Assembly: GCA_026645575.1 (NCBI GenBank)
Contig: JAPKMW010000054.1
Span: 1-64,000, forward strand
Reading direction: 5' to 3'
Length of the DNA stretch: 64,000 bases
DNA from: Caldilineaceae bacterium
Lineage (GTDB): Bacteria; Chloroflexota; Anaerolineae; Caldilineales; Caldilineaceae
The notes beneath the pieces were generated by a model, which did no database searches, had not been told where the DNA came from, and saw only the letters and a list, made by a program, of their open reading frames with translations. This document shows, in pieces, positions 8,570 through 16,675 of the stretch. The translations under genes were made by a program, and so were the position numbers. Each line of letters starts with the position of its first letter. Position 1 is the first letter of the stretch.

Positions 8570-8615
8570 TTATCTCCCTATTCCACCCGCTTTTCCGCTT
8601 CATAAACACCTGTTG

Positions 8616-8630
8616 TACAATATTCCAATG
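8616..8630 (+). promoter_or_regulatory. Possible -10 box directly before a leaderless start
   Basis: TACAAT at 8616-8621 lies 6 bp before ATG 8628, so transcription could begin at the start codon. No Shine-Dalgarno precedes that ATG and no convincing -35 was found. The leaderless reading is inference. Confidence 0.3.
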
Positions 8631-10766
8631 ACTGACGCAATTTTACCGCTGATTCAAGCCAAACACAAACTTTTCGTCACCGGGCCATTTGGCAGTGGCA
8701 AGACAACGCTAGCCATTGAGCGCATACGCTGGTTACTGCGCCAGGAACGGGTGCGTGGCGATGACATTTTGGTGCTGACCCCCCAACGCACGGTGGCCGA
8801 ACCCTATTATCAGGCGTTGCGGAGTCCGGCCTTGCCCTCCGGGGCGCCGGTGCGCGTCACCACACTGGCTGGTCTGGCGCGGCAGTCAACGGAACTCTAC
8901 TGGCCGCTGCTGGCGACAGTGGCCGGCTTTGGCGATCCCAAGCGCGAGCCAACCTTTCTAAACCTGGAGACCAGCCAATACCACATGGCGCGCTTTGTTG
9001 ATGAGGCGATTGCACGGGGCGAGTTTGACGGCATTCGCATTGAACATAGCCGCGTGGTCAGCCAGGTGTTGGATAACCTGAACAAGGCGGCGTTGCAGGG
9101 CTTTACCATCGATGAAGCCTACGCCCGGCTGGAACTGGCTGTCCCTAGCGGGGAGCAACGCACGGCGCGGCTCAATGCCCTGCTGGCGGCGCGCAACATC
9201 AGTCAAGCCTTTCGCAAGCTCTGTCTGGAGCAGACGCTGCTCGACTTTAGTATGCAGGTCGAGCTGTTTATGCGCCATGTCCTGACCAATGACTGGAGCC
9301 GCACCCATCTCTTTCGCTCCCACCGCCACCTCATTTTTGACAACCTGGAAGAGGATACGCGCAGTGCGCACCAATTGGTTCACCAGTGGCTGCCCCATCT
9401 CGACAGCGCCTTGCTCCTGGCTGATAGCGAGGCTGGTTTCCGCCTCTTCCTGGGCGCTGATCCCGAAGGAGTGGCAGCGCTGGCGGAGGCGTGTGAACAG
9501 CGGGTGCAGTTGACCACCAGTTATATTGTCTCGCCAGAACTGGTTCAACTGGAACAGCGGGTGGACCAGCAGGTGCGTGGGCGCCGGTTGGCCGCCGCGG
9601 CGCAAAGCGTACAACCACTACCCACCGCCAATGGCATGAGCGAACCCGCGCTGGTGGTGCCCAACGAAGGCTTTCGCTTCTACCCGCAGATGATCAAGTG
9701 GACGGTGCGCGAGATTGCCCGGCTGGTGCAAGAGGAAGGGGTGCCGCCCAGTGAAATTGTGGTGCTGGCCCCCTTTGTCAGCGACGCCCTACGCTTTAGC
9801 TTGCAGACCGGCTTGAACGAGTTTGGCATCAACTCGACTACCCATCGTCCCAGTCGCGCCCTGGAAAATGAACCGGCGGCGCAAACCTTGTTGATGCTGG
9901 CCAAGGTCGCCCATCCCCACTGGGGCATGAAACCGGCGCCGGCGGATGTAACTATGGGGTTGACGTTGGCAGTTGCCGCGCTTGACCCGGTGCGCGCCCA
10001 TCTGTTGAGCCGCATTATCTACCCGGAGCGCCGCCCGACGATTGAGTTTGGTCGCTTTGGCGAATTGGTGCCGGAGATGCAACAGCGCATTACCTACACC
10101 ATTGGCGAGGCGTATGACCGGCTACGCGACTGGATCTACCGTTACCGCGCCAACCCGGATCAAGTGCCGCTGGATCAATTCTTTGCCCGCCTCTTTGGTG
10201 AATTGCTGAGTCAACCGGGCTATGGCTTTCACGAGGATCGCGATGCCGCCCGCGTCGCCAATCAACTGGTCGAGTCGGCGCGCAATTTCCGCTGGGCGAT
10301 GGAGAGTGGTGGCGCCAAACAGCAAAGCGTCGAATATACGCTCTTAGGGCGGGAATATGTCAAGCTGGTGGAAGGCGGGGCATTGGGCGCGCTCTTTGCA
10401 CCGGGCTGGCGGATGCCGGACGATGCCATCTTTATCGCACCGGCCTACACCTTTTTGATGCGCAACCGCCCCGTCACGGTGCAATTCTGGCTCGACATTG
10501 GCGCCGGCGGCTGGTGGGAACGGCTCTACCAACCGCTGACCCACCCCTATGTGCTGTCGCAACGCTGGCCGGCCCACGAAGCGTGGAGCGACTTTGCCGA
10601 ATATCACAAGCGCCAGGAGACCATGCACCGCCTGCTCTTGGGCTTGATCCGCCGCACTCGGCGCCGTATTTACCTGGGCATTAGCGATTACAGCGAAAGC
10701 GGTTTTGAACAGCGCGGGCCGTTGTTGGGGTTGATTAACCGGTTGTTGGCAGAAGGGGCGGCGTAA
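8628..10766 (+). CDS. UvrD/AddB-like P-loop ATPase, helicase-related
   Basis: About 712 residues. Walker A VTGPFGSGKTTLAIERIRWL is at the N-terminus, a Walker B-like HLIFDNLEEDT near residue 235, and later motifs resemble superfamily I helicases (PPSEIVVLAPFVSDALRF...). No C-terminal Cys-rich iron-sulfur nuclease signature as in AddB was found, and the protein is shorter than AddB or UvrD. I infer a DNA-repair or recombination ATPase of the inactivated-helicase kind. ATG 8628 is chosen over TTG 8613. It stands alone, with a 220-bp gap without recognisable genes after it. Confidence 0.6.
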   Translation: MTDAILPLIQAKHKLFVTGPFGSGKTTLAIERIRWLLRQERVRGDDILVLTPQRTVAEPYYQALRSPALPSGAPVRVTTLAGLARQSTELYWPLLATVAGFGDPKREPTFLNLETSQYHMARFVDEAIARGEFDGIRIEHSRVVSQVLDNLNKAALQGFTIDEAYARLELAVPSGEQRTARLNALLAARNISQAFRKLCLEQTLLDFSMQVELFMRHVLTNDWSRTHLFRSHRHLIFDNLEEDTRSAHQLVHQWLPHLDSALLLADSEAGFRLFLGADPEGVAALAEACEQRVQLTTSYIVSPELVQLEQRVDQQVRGRRLAAAAQSVQPLPTANGMSEPALVVPNEGFRFYPQMIKWTVREIARLVQEEGVPPSEIVVLAPFVSDALRFSLQTGLNEFGINSTTHRPSRALENEPAAQTLLMLAKVAHPHWGMKPAPADVTMGLTLAVAALDPVRAHLLSRIIYPERRPTIEFGRFGELVPEMQQRITYTIGEAYDRLRDWIYRYRANPDQVPLDQFFARLFGELLSQPGYGFHEDRDAARVANQLVESARNFRWAMESGGAKQQSVEYTLLGREYVKLVEGGALGALFAPGWRMPDDAIFIAPAYTFLMRNRPVTVQFWLDIGAGGWWERLYQPLTHPYVLSQRWPAHEAWSDFAEYHKRQETMHRLLLGLIRRTRRRIYLGISDYSESGFEQRGPLLGLINRLLAEGAA

Positions 10767-10986
10767 TAGTACACGTACTATAATAACTTGATTATGACAA
10801 CAAAAATTACTAATCCCGCACCAACATTCGTGTTTTGGCTATTCAATTGGGCAACGCATCGAATCTTTACATCATTACAGTATTACCCGCAATACATTCG
10901 TTGTGATATTGATGTAAGGGGTATACTGATTATGACCGCATGAACCCTATCCAATTTTCACTCAATCAAATTATGTGAAGTTCATC

Positions 10987-11393
10987 TTATTCATATAGCT
11001 CTACCGCCGCGGCCAACCCATTCAGTGTTACGATTAAGTGATTCAAGACATCTCGCCCCAAAATCATCACTGAATTTACCGATCAGCGACAACGCGAACT
11101 TTGTGAAAGGTATGAGACCCTACCCGCAGGGAGACTTCATAGATATCGGCAATTTCGCTTGCACCCGTTACGCTACGAAAAATTGCTTGACTGCTCCTGC
11201 GCGCATTCATTCGTTTTAGAATGGGCAGTGGAATCATTGAGCCGTCCGAACCGGAGTCAATCATGGAGCGAAGGGTAATTGGTTCCTGATCACTGCCAAA
11301 GGAAGAAACAGCGACTTCGACCATCGGCATTGAGGGAATAAAGGTAGCATCGTACTCGTATGTATACATAGCTTTGCGGATGTTAGCGTTCAA
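10987..11393 (-). pseudogene. Retropepsin-like aspartyl protease, frameshifted
   Basis: The first frame (11393 to 11076) encodes a start, the active-site motif RSMIDSGSDGSMIP (Asp-Ser-Gly) and ends VRVVADR-stop. The -1 frame continues from about 11082 and reads SVMILGRDVLNHLIVTLNG, then LAAAVELYE-stop at 10987, exactly the conserved C-terminal ILGRDxLN motif of single-domain retroviral-type proteases. One base lost (or programmed -1 slippage) near 11076-11082 splits the gene. Its start overlaps the preceding DUF5678-like gene by 11 bp. Intact homologues are about 130 residues and act as dimers. A sequencing error is possible. Confidence 0.75.
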
Positions 11394-11814
11394 GGCGGTG
11401 AGAGTAAACGGTTCGCACTTCCAGTGGCTGCTCGGTTACTGGGGCAATCCAGACAAATTCATGAGGAAAGCGTTGATAAATCCGTGTGCTTAGGGCAACG
11501 CCGTCTTTATCATGATCCACAATTTGACCCTGATAAATTGCCACTTCCTCACCAGCGTAATTAGCGAGTAACATCGGGTGCAGGGCAATAAAAGCTGCCC
11601 TTTCTCGTTCAATCGCTTCATCCATCGGATCTGGCATATTGGCTTCGGGAGAAACGATATTGCCATTTACTAACCTGCGCCCCTGCTGTGGCGATTCCAC
11701 GAGCAGGCCCAGCCGAAAATAGTGAATCAAGCGATAGAGATCTGGTAAATGTTCTTCTGGGAGAAGCTCAAGTTCTTGCGCAAGTTTCAACCGTAAAGGG
11801 GTTGCATCTATCAT
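11383..11814 (-). CDS. Small DUF5678-like protein
   Basis: A 143-residue protein from ATG 11814. The C-terminal part, NYAGEEVAIYQGQIVDHDKD followed by GVALSTRIYQRFPHEFVWIA, matches the DUF5678 pattern (a strand-rich module around E-x-V-A-h-x-G-x-h-V-x-H). The N-terminus is helical (LRLKLAQELELLPEEHLPDL). An extended frame upstream to 11982 is only a shadow of the bactofilin-like gene. It overlaps the retropepsin-like gene, and such pairs are common in cyanobacteria and Chloroflexota; function unknown, possibly a regulatory or toxin-antitoxin-like pair. Confidence 0.6.
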   Translation of the reverse strand: MIDATPLRLKLAQELELLPEEHLPDLYRLIHYFRLGLLVESPQQGRRLVNGNIVSPEANMPDPMDEAIERERAAFIALHPMLLANYAGEEVAIYQGQIVDHDKDGVALSTRIYQRFPHEFVWIAPVTEQPLEVRTVYSHRLER

Positions 11815-11875
11815 CTCTCTTGTAGCCTCCGCTTTACTATAGACAATCGAGTCCAATGCAAGTATACCACTTCCC

Positions 11876-13063
11876 TTAAACCGACACAATCGGCGCATCC
11901 GATCTTGGCGTAGCCCGCACCCGCAACCAGTAGACCACCACGGCGCCACTACCAAAGGCGGTGACCAGCAGGGTCGCAACATAGGCCAACGGACGGAAAC
12001 CGCCCCCCAACGCCCAACTGAGCGCCAGCAGCCCGGTCAGCACCAAGGCGCCGACAATGAGGGCGACCAGCGGTTGGTTTTCCAAGGTGGCCCGGCGGAG
12101 TAGCCAGTCACCAACGGAGAGGGAGAGCGCCGACCAACCGACCAGATTGATGGCAGCAAAGAGTACCCCGACCGCCAGCCCCACTGGCGCCAGACAGAGG
12201 GTCGCCACCAGCAGCACGGTTAGCACCACCAAGACCAGATTGACGATCAGGCCGACGGCAAAGCTGAGGGGCCGCTGCTCATGAAGCGTTTGCCCGACCG
12301 TCTGCACGAGCGCTGGTCGCGCGTAGAAGACCAAGCCGGCCAGCAGTACAATCAGGCTAGAGCCAAAGGCGGCCAGCAACAAGCGTCCCAGCAGCCCAAA
12401 GAGCGCACCACCCCAATGCCAGGAGCGCTGAATGGCCGTGTCAACGGCGGGCATCGCCGGCGCCGCTGGTTCAGCCGGGAGCGCCGGAACGGCTGGGATT
12501 TGCAAAGATTCGAGCAGCGGTGGCAATTGGGGCAAGCTAAAATTGCCGCGCAACAAATTGCCCTGTACTAGGGATCCCTCTTCCCGGTGGAGCTCGCCGG
12601 CCATCACGCTGGCATTGCCGCCGATCTTGGCCGTTTCCGCCAGATCAATGTCACCGCTCCAGACCACCAGATCACCGCCGACGGCGCCATCGATCCAGGC
12701 GTCGCCGCTGAGGGCAGTCACAGAGCCTTGCACCTTACCGCCGGCTTCAATGGTAACATCACCGCTGTAGGCAACCAGATCGCCTTTAATCAAACCATCT
12801 TCTTCAACAGTAACATCGCCGCTGTAGACAATGACATCATGGTTGAAGACTTCACCGGTCTCGACCACCACATCTTCGCTATAGGCGTGTTTATCCCCTT
12901 GTGCAGTGAATTGTACTGGGCCAGGCATTACCCAACGGCCAACAGCCTCACGACGATTCCAGTTGGCAATGACAACCACCAAGACGAGTAGGAGAAGCAA
13001 CCCGATAATCCGGCGCCGACGTGTGCGCCCACGTTTCTTTCGTACCACCACTACATCCCTCAC
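11876..13063 (-). CDS. Bactofilin-like beta-helix domain with C-terminal membrane segments
   Basis: A 395-residue membrane protein. After a basic N-terminus and one transmembrane helix (residues about 19-37), repeated motifs of the kind VIVYSGDVTVEEDGLIKGD, with SGD every 17-20 residues, suggest a right-handed beta-helix as in polymer-forming bactofilins (residues about 75-170). A Pro/Ala-rich linker and about five hydrophobic helices follow (220-385). The GTG start overlaps the stop of the anti-sigma gene (TAGTG), so the three genes sigma, anti-sigma and this one form an operon. I infer an envelope-stress or cell-surface structural role. Confidence 0.75.
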   Translation of the reverse strand: MRDVVVVRKKRGRTRRRRIIGLLLLLVLVVVIANWNRREAVGRWVMPGPVQFTAQGDKHAYSEDVVVETGEVFNHDVIVYSGDVTVEEDGLIKGDLVAYSGDVTIEAGGKVQGSVTALSGDAWIDGAVGGDLVVWSGDIDLAETAKIGGNASVMAGELHREEGSLVQGNLLRGNFSLPQLPPLLESLQIPAVPALPAEPAAPAMPAVDTAIQRSWHWGGALFGLLGRLLLAAFGSSLIVLLAGLVFYARPALVQTVGQTLHEQRPLSFAVGLIVNLVLVVLTVLLVATLCLAPVGLAVGVLFAAINLVGWSALSLSVGDWLLRRATLENQPLVALIVGALVLTGLLALSWALGGGFRPLAYVATLLVTAFGSGAVVVYWLRVRATPRSDAPIVSV

Positions 13064-13680
13064 TACGCAACACTGATTTGTGAAGACAATTCCTGCTCAT
13101 GCACCGAGCGGCGCAACAGACTCACCCAGCCACCCAGGAGTGCCGCGGCCATAAACAGATAGCCGACGCCAATGGCTTTGGCTTGGGGCGTGGCGGCAAA
13201 GGCCGCAAAGGCCAGCCAGCCGCTCTCCACCCACTGCGCCAGCGTGATCCAAGCATAGGTCAGGTTTTGCACAAAGGCGCTCACCCAACTGCCCTGGTTG
13301 ACCATCAGGTAGGCGCCCATCGAGGCCAACCCGACCAGGACGCCAATCCAGAGGATCAGCGTGATGGCGCCAATCGCCATGCCGAACCAGAGGCGGCGGC
13401 GGCGCTCCTGTTGCAGCAGCCGCACCTCAAAGCGGTCCACAAAGCCGGCAGCCGGCGCCACCGATGGCAGGGCGACAAAGTGATTGTGCAGCCGTTGCCA
13501 ACTGCGCCACTGCACCGCCAGGGTGGGATAGGCAGCCAGATACTCTTCAAATTTGGCCGTTTCCCCGGCATCGGCCAGGTTGTCCAGCGCCAGCGACATG
13601 AGGAGCATAAACTCTTCCTCTTGTTCCGGGGTGGGTAACCGGCGGCTACCGGTCTGTTTCATCATCTCTTTGGTTCCCAT
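13063..13680 (-). CDS. Membrane anti-sigma factor
   Basis: A 205-residue protein directly downstream of an ECF sigma gene. The first 70 residues form a helical sigma-binding-like domain (EEFMLLMSLALDNLADAGET, KFEEYLAAYPTL), without the HxxxCxxC zinc motif. Two or three transmembrane helices follow (residues about 100-130 and 165-190). I infer that it holds the cognate sigma factor at the membrane until a signal arrives. Identity rests on position and layout more than on motifs. Confidence 0.7.
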   Translation of the reverse strand: MGTKEMMKQTGSRRLPTPEQEEEFMLLMSLALDNLADAGETAKFEEYLAAYPTLAVQWRSWQRLHNHFVALPSVAPAAGFVDRFEVRLLQQERRRRLWFGMAIGAITLILWIGVLVGLASMGAYLMVNQGSWVSAFVQNLTYAWITLAQWVESGWLAFAAFAATPQAKAIGVGYLFMAAALLGGWVSLLRRSVHEQELSSQISVA

Positions 13681-13704
13681 AAGCGTACCTCTACGATTGC
13701 AAAT

Positions 13705-13740
13705 GCTGGGACACCGGTCACGGACCGGCTAGGAGCAAGG
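13705..13740. repeat. CCGGTCACGGACCGG palindrome between sigma and anti-sigma genes
   Basis: ACCGGTCACGGACCGGCT is a short hairpin of the same family as those at 1999-2015 and 14456-14521. It sits in the 63-bp gap between the sigma gene stop (13744) and the anti-sigma start (13680) and could set their relative expression. Confidence 0.6.
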
Positions 13741-13743
13741 TAG

Positions 13744-14394
13744 TTAGTTGGCAAAGGCCGTGCGCCAGAACAACAACTGCCCCTTAGGCGCTTCCTGGCG
13801 CTGCCGCAGCGGGACGGCTTCCCGTTTCCCCGACAGAGGCGGCGTCGCGGTCTGGCTGGCATAGAGATCAGCGATCTGTTTGCGCGCGCGGAAGAGTCGG
13901 CTCTTGACCGCTGAGACGGTTAAACCCATCGTTTCGGCGATCTCTTCATAACTACAATCTTCCCAGTAGCGTAAAATTAGCGGGGTGCGATAGTCGGGTT
14001 CGAGCTTACCGAGCAACCCCTGCAATTCGGCGGCCAACTCCTGGCTCAACAGATCTTCTTCCGGTTGCGGCGCCTCATGCTCCAGATTTTCCAGCACCGG
14101 GTTTTCGTCGATGGAGACATGGTGGGCGCGCCGTTTGCGCAGCCGGTCAATGCAATGGTGATTGGCAATGGAAAAGAGCCAAGTGCTAAATTTATGGCCA
14201 CCATCGTATTGTTCGAGACGCGAGTAGGCACGCAAAAAGGTCTCTTGCGCGGCATCTTCCGCCTCTTCCGGTGAACCCAACATTCGATAGGTTAAATTGT
14301 AAACTGGACGCTGGTACGCTTCGACCAGCCGGCTAAAGGCTTGTTTGTTGCCGGTCTGCGCTTCACGTATCCAGATTTCTTCCTGTTCACTCAT
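13744..14394 (-). CDS. ECF-type RNA polymerase sigma factor
   Basis: A 216-residue sigma-70 family regulator. Region 2 is seen as QAFSRLVEAYQRPVYNLTYR followed by MLGSPEEAEDAAQETFLRAY and FSTWLFSIANHHCIDRLRKR; region 4 as EPDYRTPLILRYWEDCSYEE and IAETMGLTVSAVKSRLFRAR. There is a 40-residue tail after region 4. It heads an operon with an anti-sigma factor and a bactofilin-like membrane protein, so it probably responds to envelope state and may drive its own operon. Confidence 0.93.
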   Translation of the reverse strand: MSEQEEIWIREAQTGNKQAFSRLVEAYQRPVYNLTYRMLGSPEEAEDAAQETFLRAYSRLEQYDGGHKFSTWLFSIANHHCIDRLRKRRAHHVSIDENPVLENLEHEAPQPEEDLLSQELAAELQGLLGKLEPDYRTPLILRYWEDCSYEEIAETMGLTVSAVKSRLFRARKQIADLYASQTATPPLSGKREAVPLRQRQEAPKGQLLFWRTAFAN

Positions 14395-14455
14395 GATAAT
14401 TTCGCCCCATACCGTTCTACGGCTGATTCAGGGTGGTGTTCATTTTATCCTTATT

Positions 14456-14521
14456 CCGCTCATAGCCGGTCCGTGACCGGCGCTTTAAAGCTGACGCCGG
14501 TCACGGACCGGCTATGAGCGG
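14456..14521. repeat. Perfect 27-bp-arm palindrome (GCCGGTCCGTGACCGGC family)
   Basis: Arms 14456-14482 and 14495-14521 are fully complementary with a 12-nt loop. It lies in the 369-bp gap between the sigma gene promoter side and the stop of the radical SAM gene. The rest of this gap (14522-14763) has no gene; a smaller hairpin GAGGGTT-TC-AACCCTC lies at about 14727-14742. Confidence 0.85.
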
Positions 14522-14763
14522 ATAGCTCTGTTGTTGATATTGGTCATGCAGCAAAGGCCACTATCAACCCACCCTCATGTTTATCATCTGCATGATCACT
14601 AGTCATTAAGGCAATACGTGGGCCGCAAAAAAAAGTTTCGCGCAATCTGGGCGATTTTGCAGGAATTTTACTACGAATTTTGGGGACGTCCAATCCAGTC
14701 ACGGAGTGACGGCTGAGGGTAGACGAGGGTTTCAACCCTCGGACCCATCCCCGATTGCCGCGA

Positions 14764-15912
14764 TCAAAAGAGGGCGAGTTGTTGTAGAGGGCGGCGGCCA
14801 TTGAGCAAGATGTAGCGGGCCGTGCGTTCCGGGTCGCGCAGACCGGCAGCGCGGAGGTGCGAAAGGTCGGTCAAGTTAGCGTAGCGCCGGGCAGCGAGAA
14901 TCGCGTCGGCGATCTTGGGGCCGATGCCGGGAACGCGCAGCAGATCGGCGCGGCTGGCGCGGTTGATTTCCACCGGTTTTTCCCGCAAATTGACCGCAGC
15001 CCACGCTTCCTTGGGATCATGGGTTAAGCTGAGATTTCCGCCATTTTCAAAAGGAATATCTTCAAAATTCCAGCCATAGTCGCGCAGGAGAAAACTGGCC
15101 TGATAGAGCCGAAATTCCCGCTGTTTGGAAGTGGCAGGCAACCCGTCAAAGGGGGTTTGACTGACGGGATGAAAGGCCATATAATAGGTGCGTTGCAGCC
15201 CGAGTTGGTGATAAAGCTTCTCGCTCACATCTAACAACTCGACATCGGTATCACCCACGGCGCCGACGACAAATTGGGTGACGACGCTAGCGCGTAGCTG
15301 CTCCTGGCGGCGCAACTGGCTGATCCACTGGAGACGCTGGAAGAGTTCACCCCAGTAATCTTTCTTGGGCGCCAACTGTTGCAGCCGCTGTTCGGTCGCC
15401 CCTTCTAAGTTGATCGAGACGCGATTGGCCAGTTGCATGGCGCGCCGAATCTGATCAATTTCGGCGCTGGGCATAATTTTGAGGTGGATGTAGCCGTGAT
15501 AGCTGTACTTATTGCGCAAAATCTCGGCAGTGTCGATGATCTTATCTTGCGTGGTGACGCTGCCCTTGATAATGCCGGAGGAGAGAAAGAGACCATCCAC
15601 CACCTGGGCGCGCTGCAAAGTCTGAAAACTCTTTGCCATCTCATCCGGCGAAAAGGTGATGCGTTGCGTCTTGTTGCGACCAGCGCGGAAAGGACAATAG
15701 AAACAGTTGCGTTCACAGGCCGTGGTCATCATCGCCTTCAACACCGGCTTTTTGCCCGTCGGCGTGCTGACCTCGGAGATACAGGGCAACGCTTTGGGCA
15801 TCTGATTGCCTGCCCCTTCATTCACCGGCGCCATACCAGCCGGCTCAAAGTCCAGGGCGTTGTCCAGCAGTGACAATTTTTGAAAAGCATCCGGTGCTAC
15901 TTTAAAGTTCAT
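14764..15912 (-). CDS. Radical SAM protein with C-terminal helix-hairpin-helix
   Basis: About 382 residues. The radical SAM cluster motif CERNCFYCPF (CxxxCxxC) starts near residue 60 and binds the 4Fe-4S cluster with S-adenosylmethionine. The last 70 residues contain EINRASRADLLRVPGIGPKI, a helix-hairpin-helix DNA-binding motif. This combination matches the family annotated as putative DNA modification/repair radical SAM proteins. ATG 15912 is chosen because homology-like sequence begins there (MNFKVAPDAFQKLSLLD); the frame is open further upstream without a ribosome site. Reaction unknown. Confidence 0.8.
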   Translation of the reverse strand: MNFKVAPDAFQKLSLLDNALDFEPAGMAPVNEGAGNQMPKALPCISEVSTPTGKKPVLKAMMTTACERNCFYCPFRAGRNKTQRITFSPDEMAKSFQTLQRAQVVDGLFLSSGIIKGSVTTQDKIIDTAEILRNKYSYHGYIHLKIMPSAEIDQIRRAMQLANRVSINLEGATEQRLQQLAPKKDYWGELFQRLQWISQLRRQEQLRASVVTQFVVGAVGDTDVELLDVSEKLYHQLGLQRTYYMAFHPVSQTPFDGLPATSKQREFRLYQASFLLRDYGWNFEDIPFENGGNLSLTHDPKEAWAAVNLREKPVEINRASRADLLRVPGIGPKIADAILAARRYANLTDLSHLRAAGLRDPERTARYILLNGRRPLQQLALF

Positions 15913-16191
15913 AAGCAAGCGTCCGTGGTCGTTTAGTCCAGAGTCAATTCGTCGTGAGCGCTCAGCATCATCTTGTGGAATCATTATAGGAACAATTGTT
16001 CTATTTGTCAAGTGGCCCTTCTTGCCTCGGGAGCATATCGATTTGAGAACAGGATTTTCACGCTCGTGGTGGATTGTCAAATTCACCACTAGATCGCCGG
16101 ATTTGACAATCCGGCTAAAGCGGTGTTTACCCCCAGTTGGTATGCACCCCTCTTACCTGCTCTCTTCAGGTCTTGTATGGAGGTTCAGCCA

Positions 16192-16650
16192 GTGCGTGCA
16201 GTGATTCAACGCGTTAGTCAAGCTAGTGTCACCGTCGAAGGAGAGACAGTCAGTTCAATTGCGCGCGGCTTCCTGATCCTGCTAGGCGTCACCCACCGCG
16301 ATACCGAGGCGGAAGCGCTCTATCTGGCGCGCAAGATTGCCGGGTTACGGGTTTTTGAAGACAGCACGGGGAAGCTCAACTTGGGGCTGACCGAGGTGGC
16401 AGGCAGTGCGTTGGTGGTAAGCCAATTCACCCTCTATGCCGATGTGCGCAAAGGGCGCCGCCCCAGCTTTACCGACGCGGCGCGACCAGAGCAAGCGGTC
16501 CAGCTTTATCAGCGCTTCTGTCAATTGTTGGCCGAACAAGGCATTATGGTGCAACAAGGCGTTTTCCAGGCGCACATGGCTGTGGCGCTGGTCAACGACG
16601 GGCCGGTCACCCTTTGGTTGGATACGGCGGAGTTAATGAAGCAGGAATGA
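16192..16650 (+). CDS. dtd: D-aminoacyl-tRNA deacylase
   Basis: A 152-residue protein that removes D-amino acids (and Gly from tRNA-Ala) from mischarged tRNA, acting as a cytosolic homodimer. Seen: [17 protein letters not shown] at the N-terminus, the [17 protein letters not shown] active-site motif and the cross-subunit Gly-cis-Pro motif in [11 protein letters not shown]. The start is GTG 16192, 8 bp after GGAGG (16179-16183). Length is normal for the family. Confidence 0.95.
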   Translation: MRAVIQRVSQASVTVEGETVSSIARGFLILLGVTHRDTEAEALYLARKIAGLRVFEDSTGKLNLGLTEVAGSALVVSQFTLYADVRKGRRPSFTDAARPEQAVQLYQRFCQLLAEQGIMVQQGVFQAHMAVALVNDGPVTLWLDTAELMKQE

Positions 16651-16675
16651 TTCGTTGTTATTCTCTGGTTCGTTG

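Noticed and set aside
14720..14750. GGGTTTCAACCC stretch as a tRNA T-arm
   Set aside because: No acceptor, D-arm or anticodon arm at proper spacing; it is a simple hairpin.
14544..14801. 85-codon minus-strand frame beside the radical SAM gene
   Set aside because: Overlaps the radical SAM 3' end in another frame and contains intergenic hairpins.
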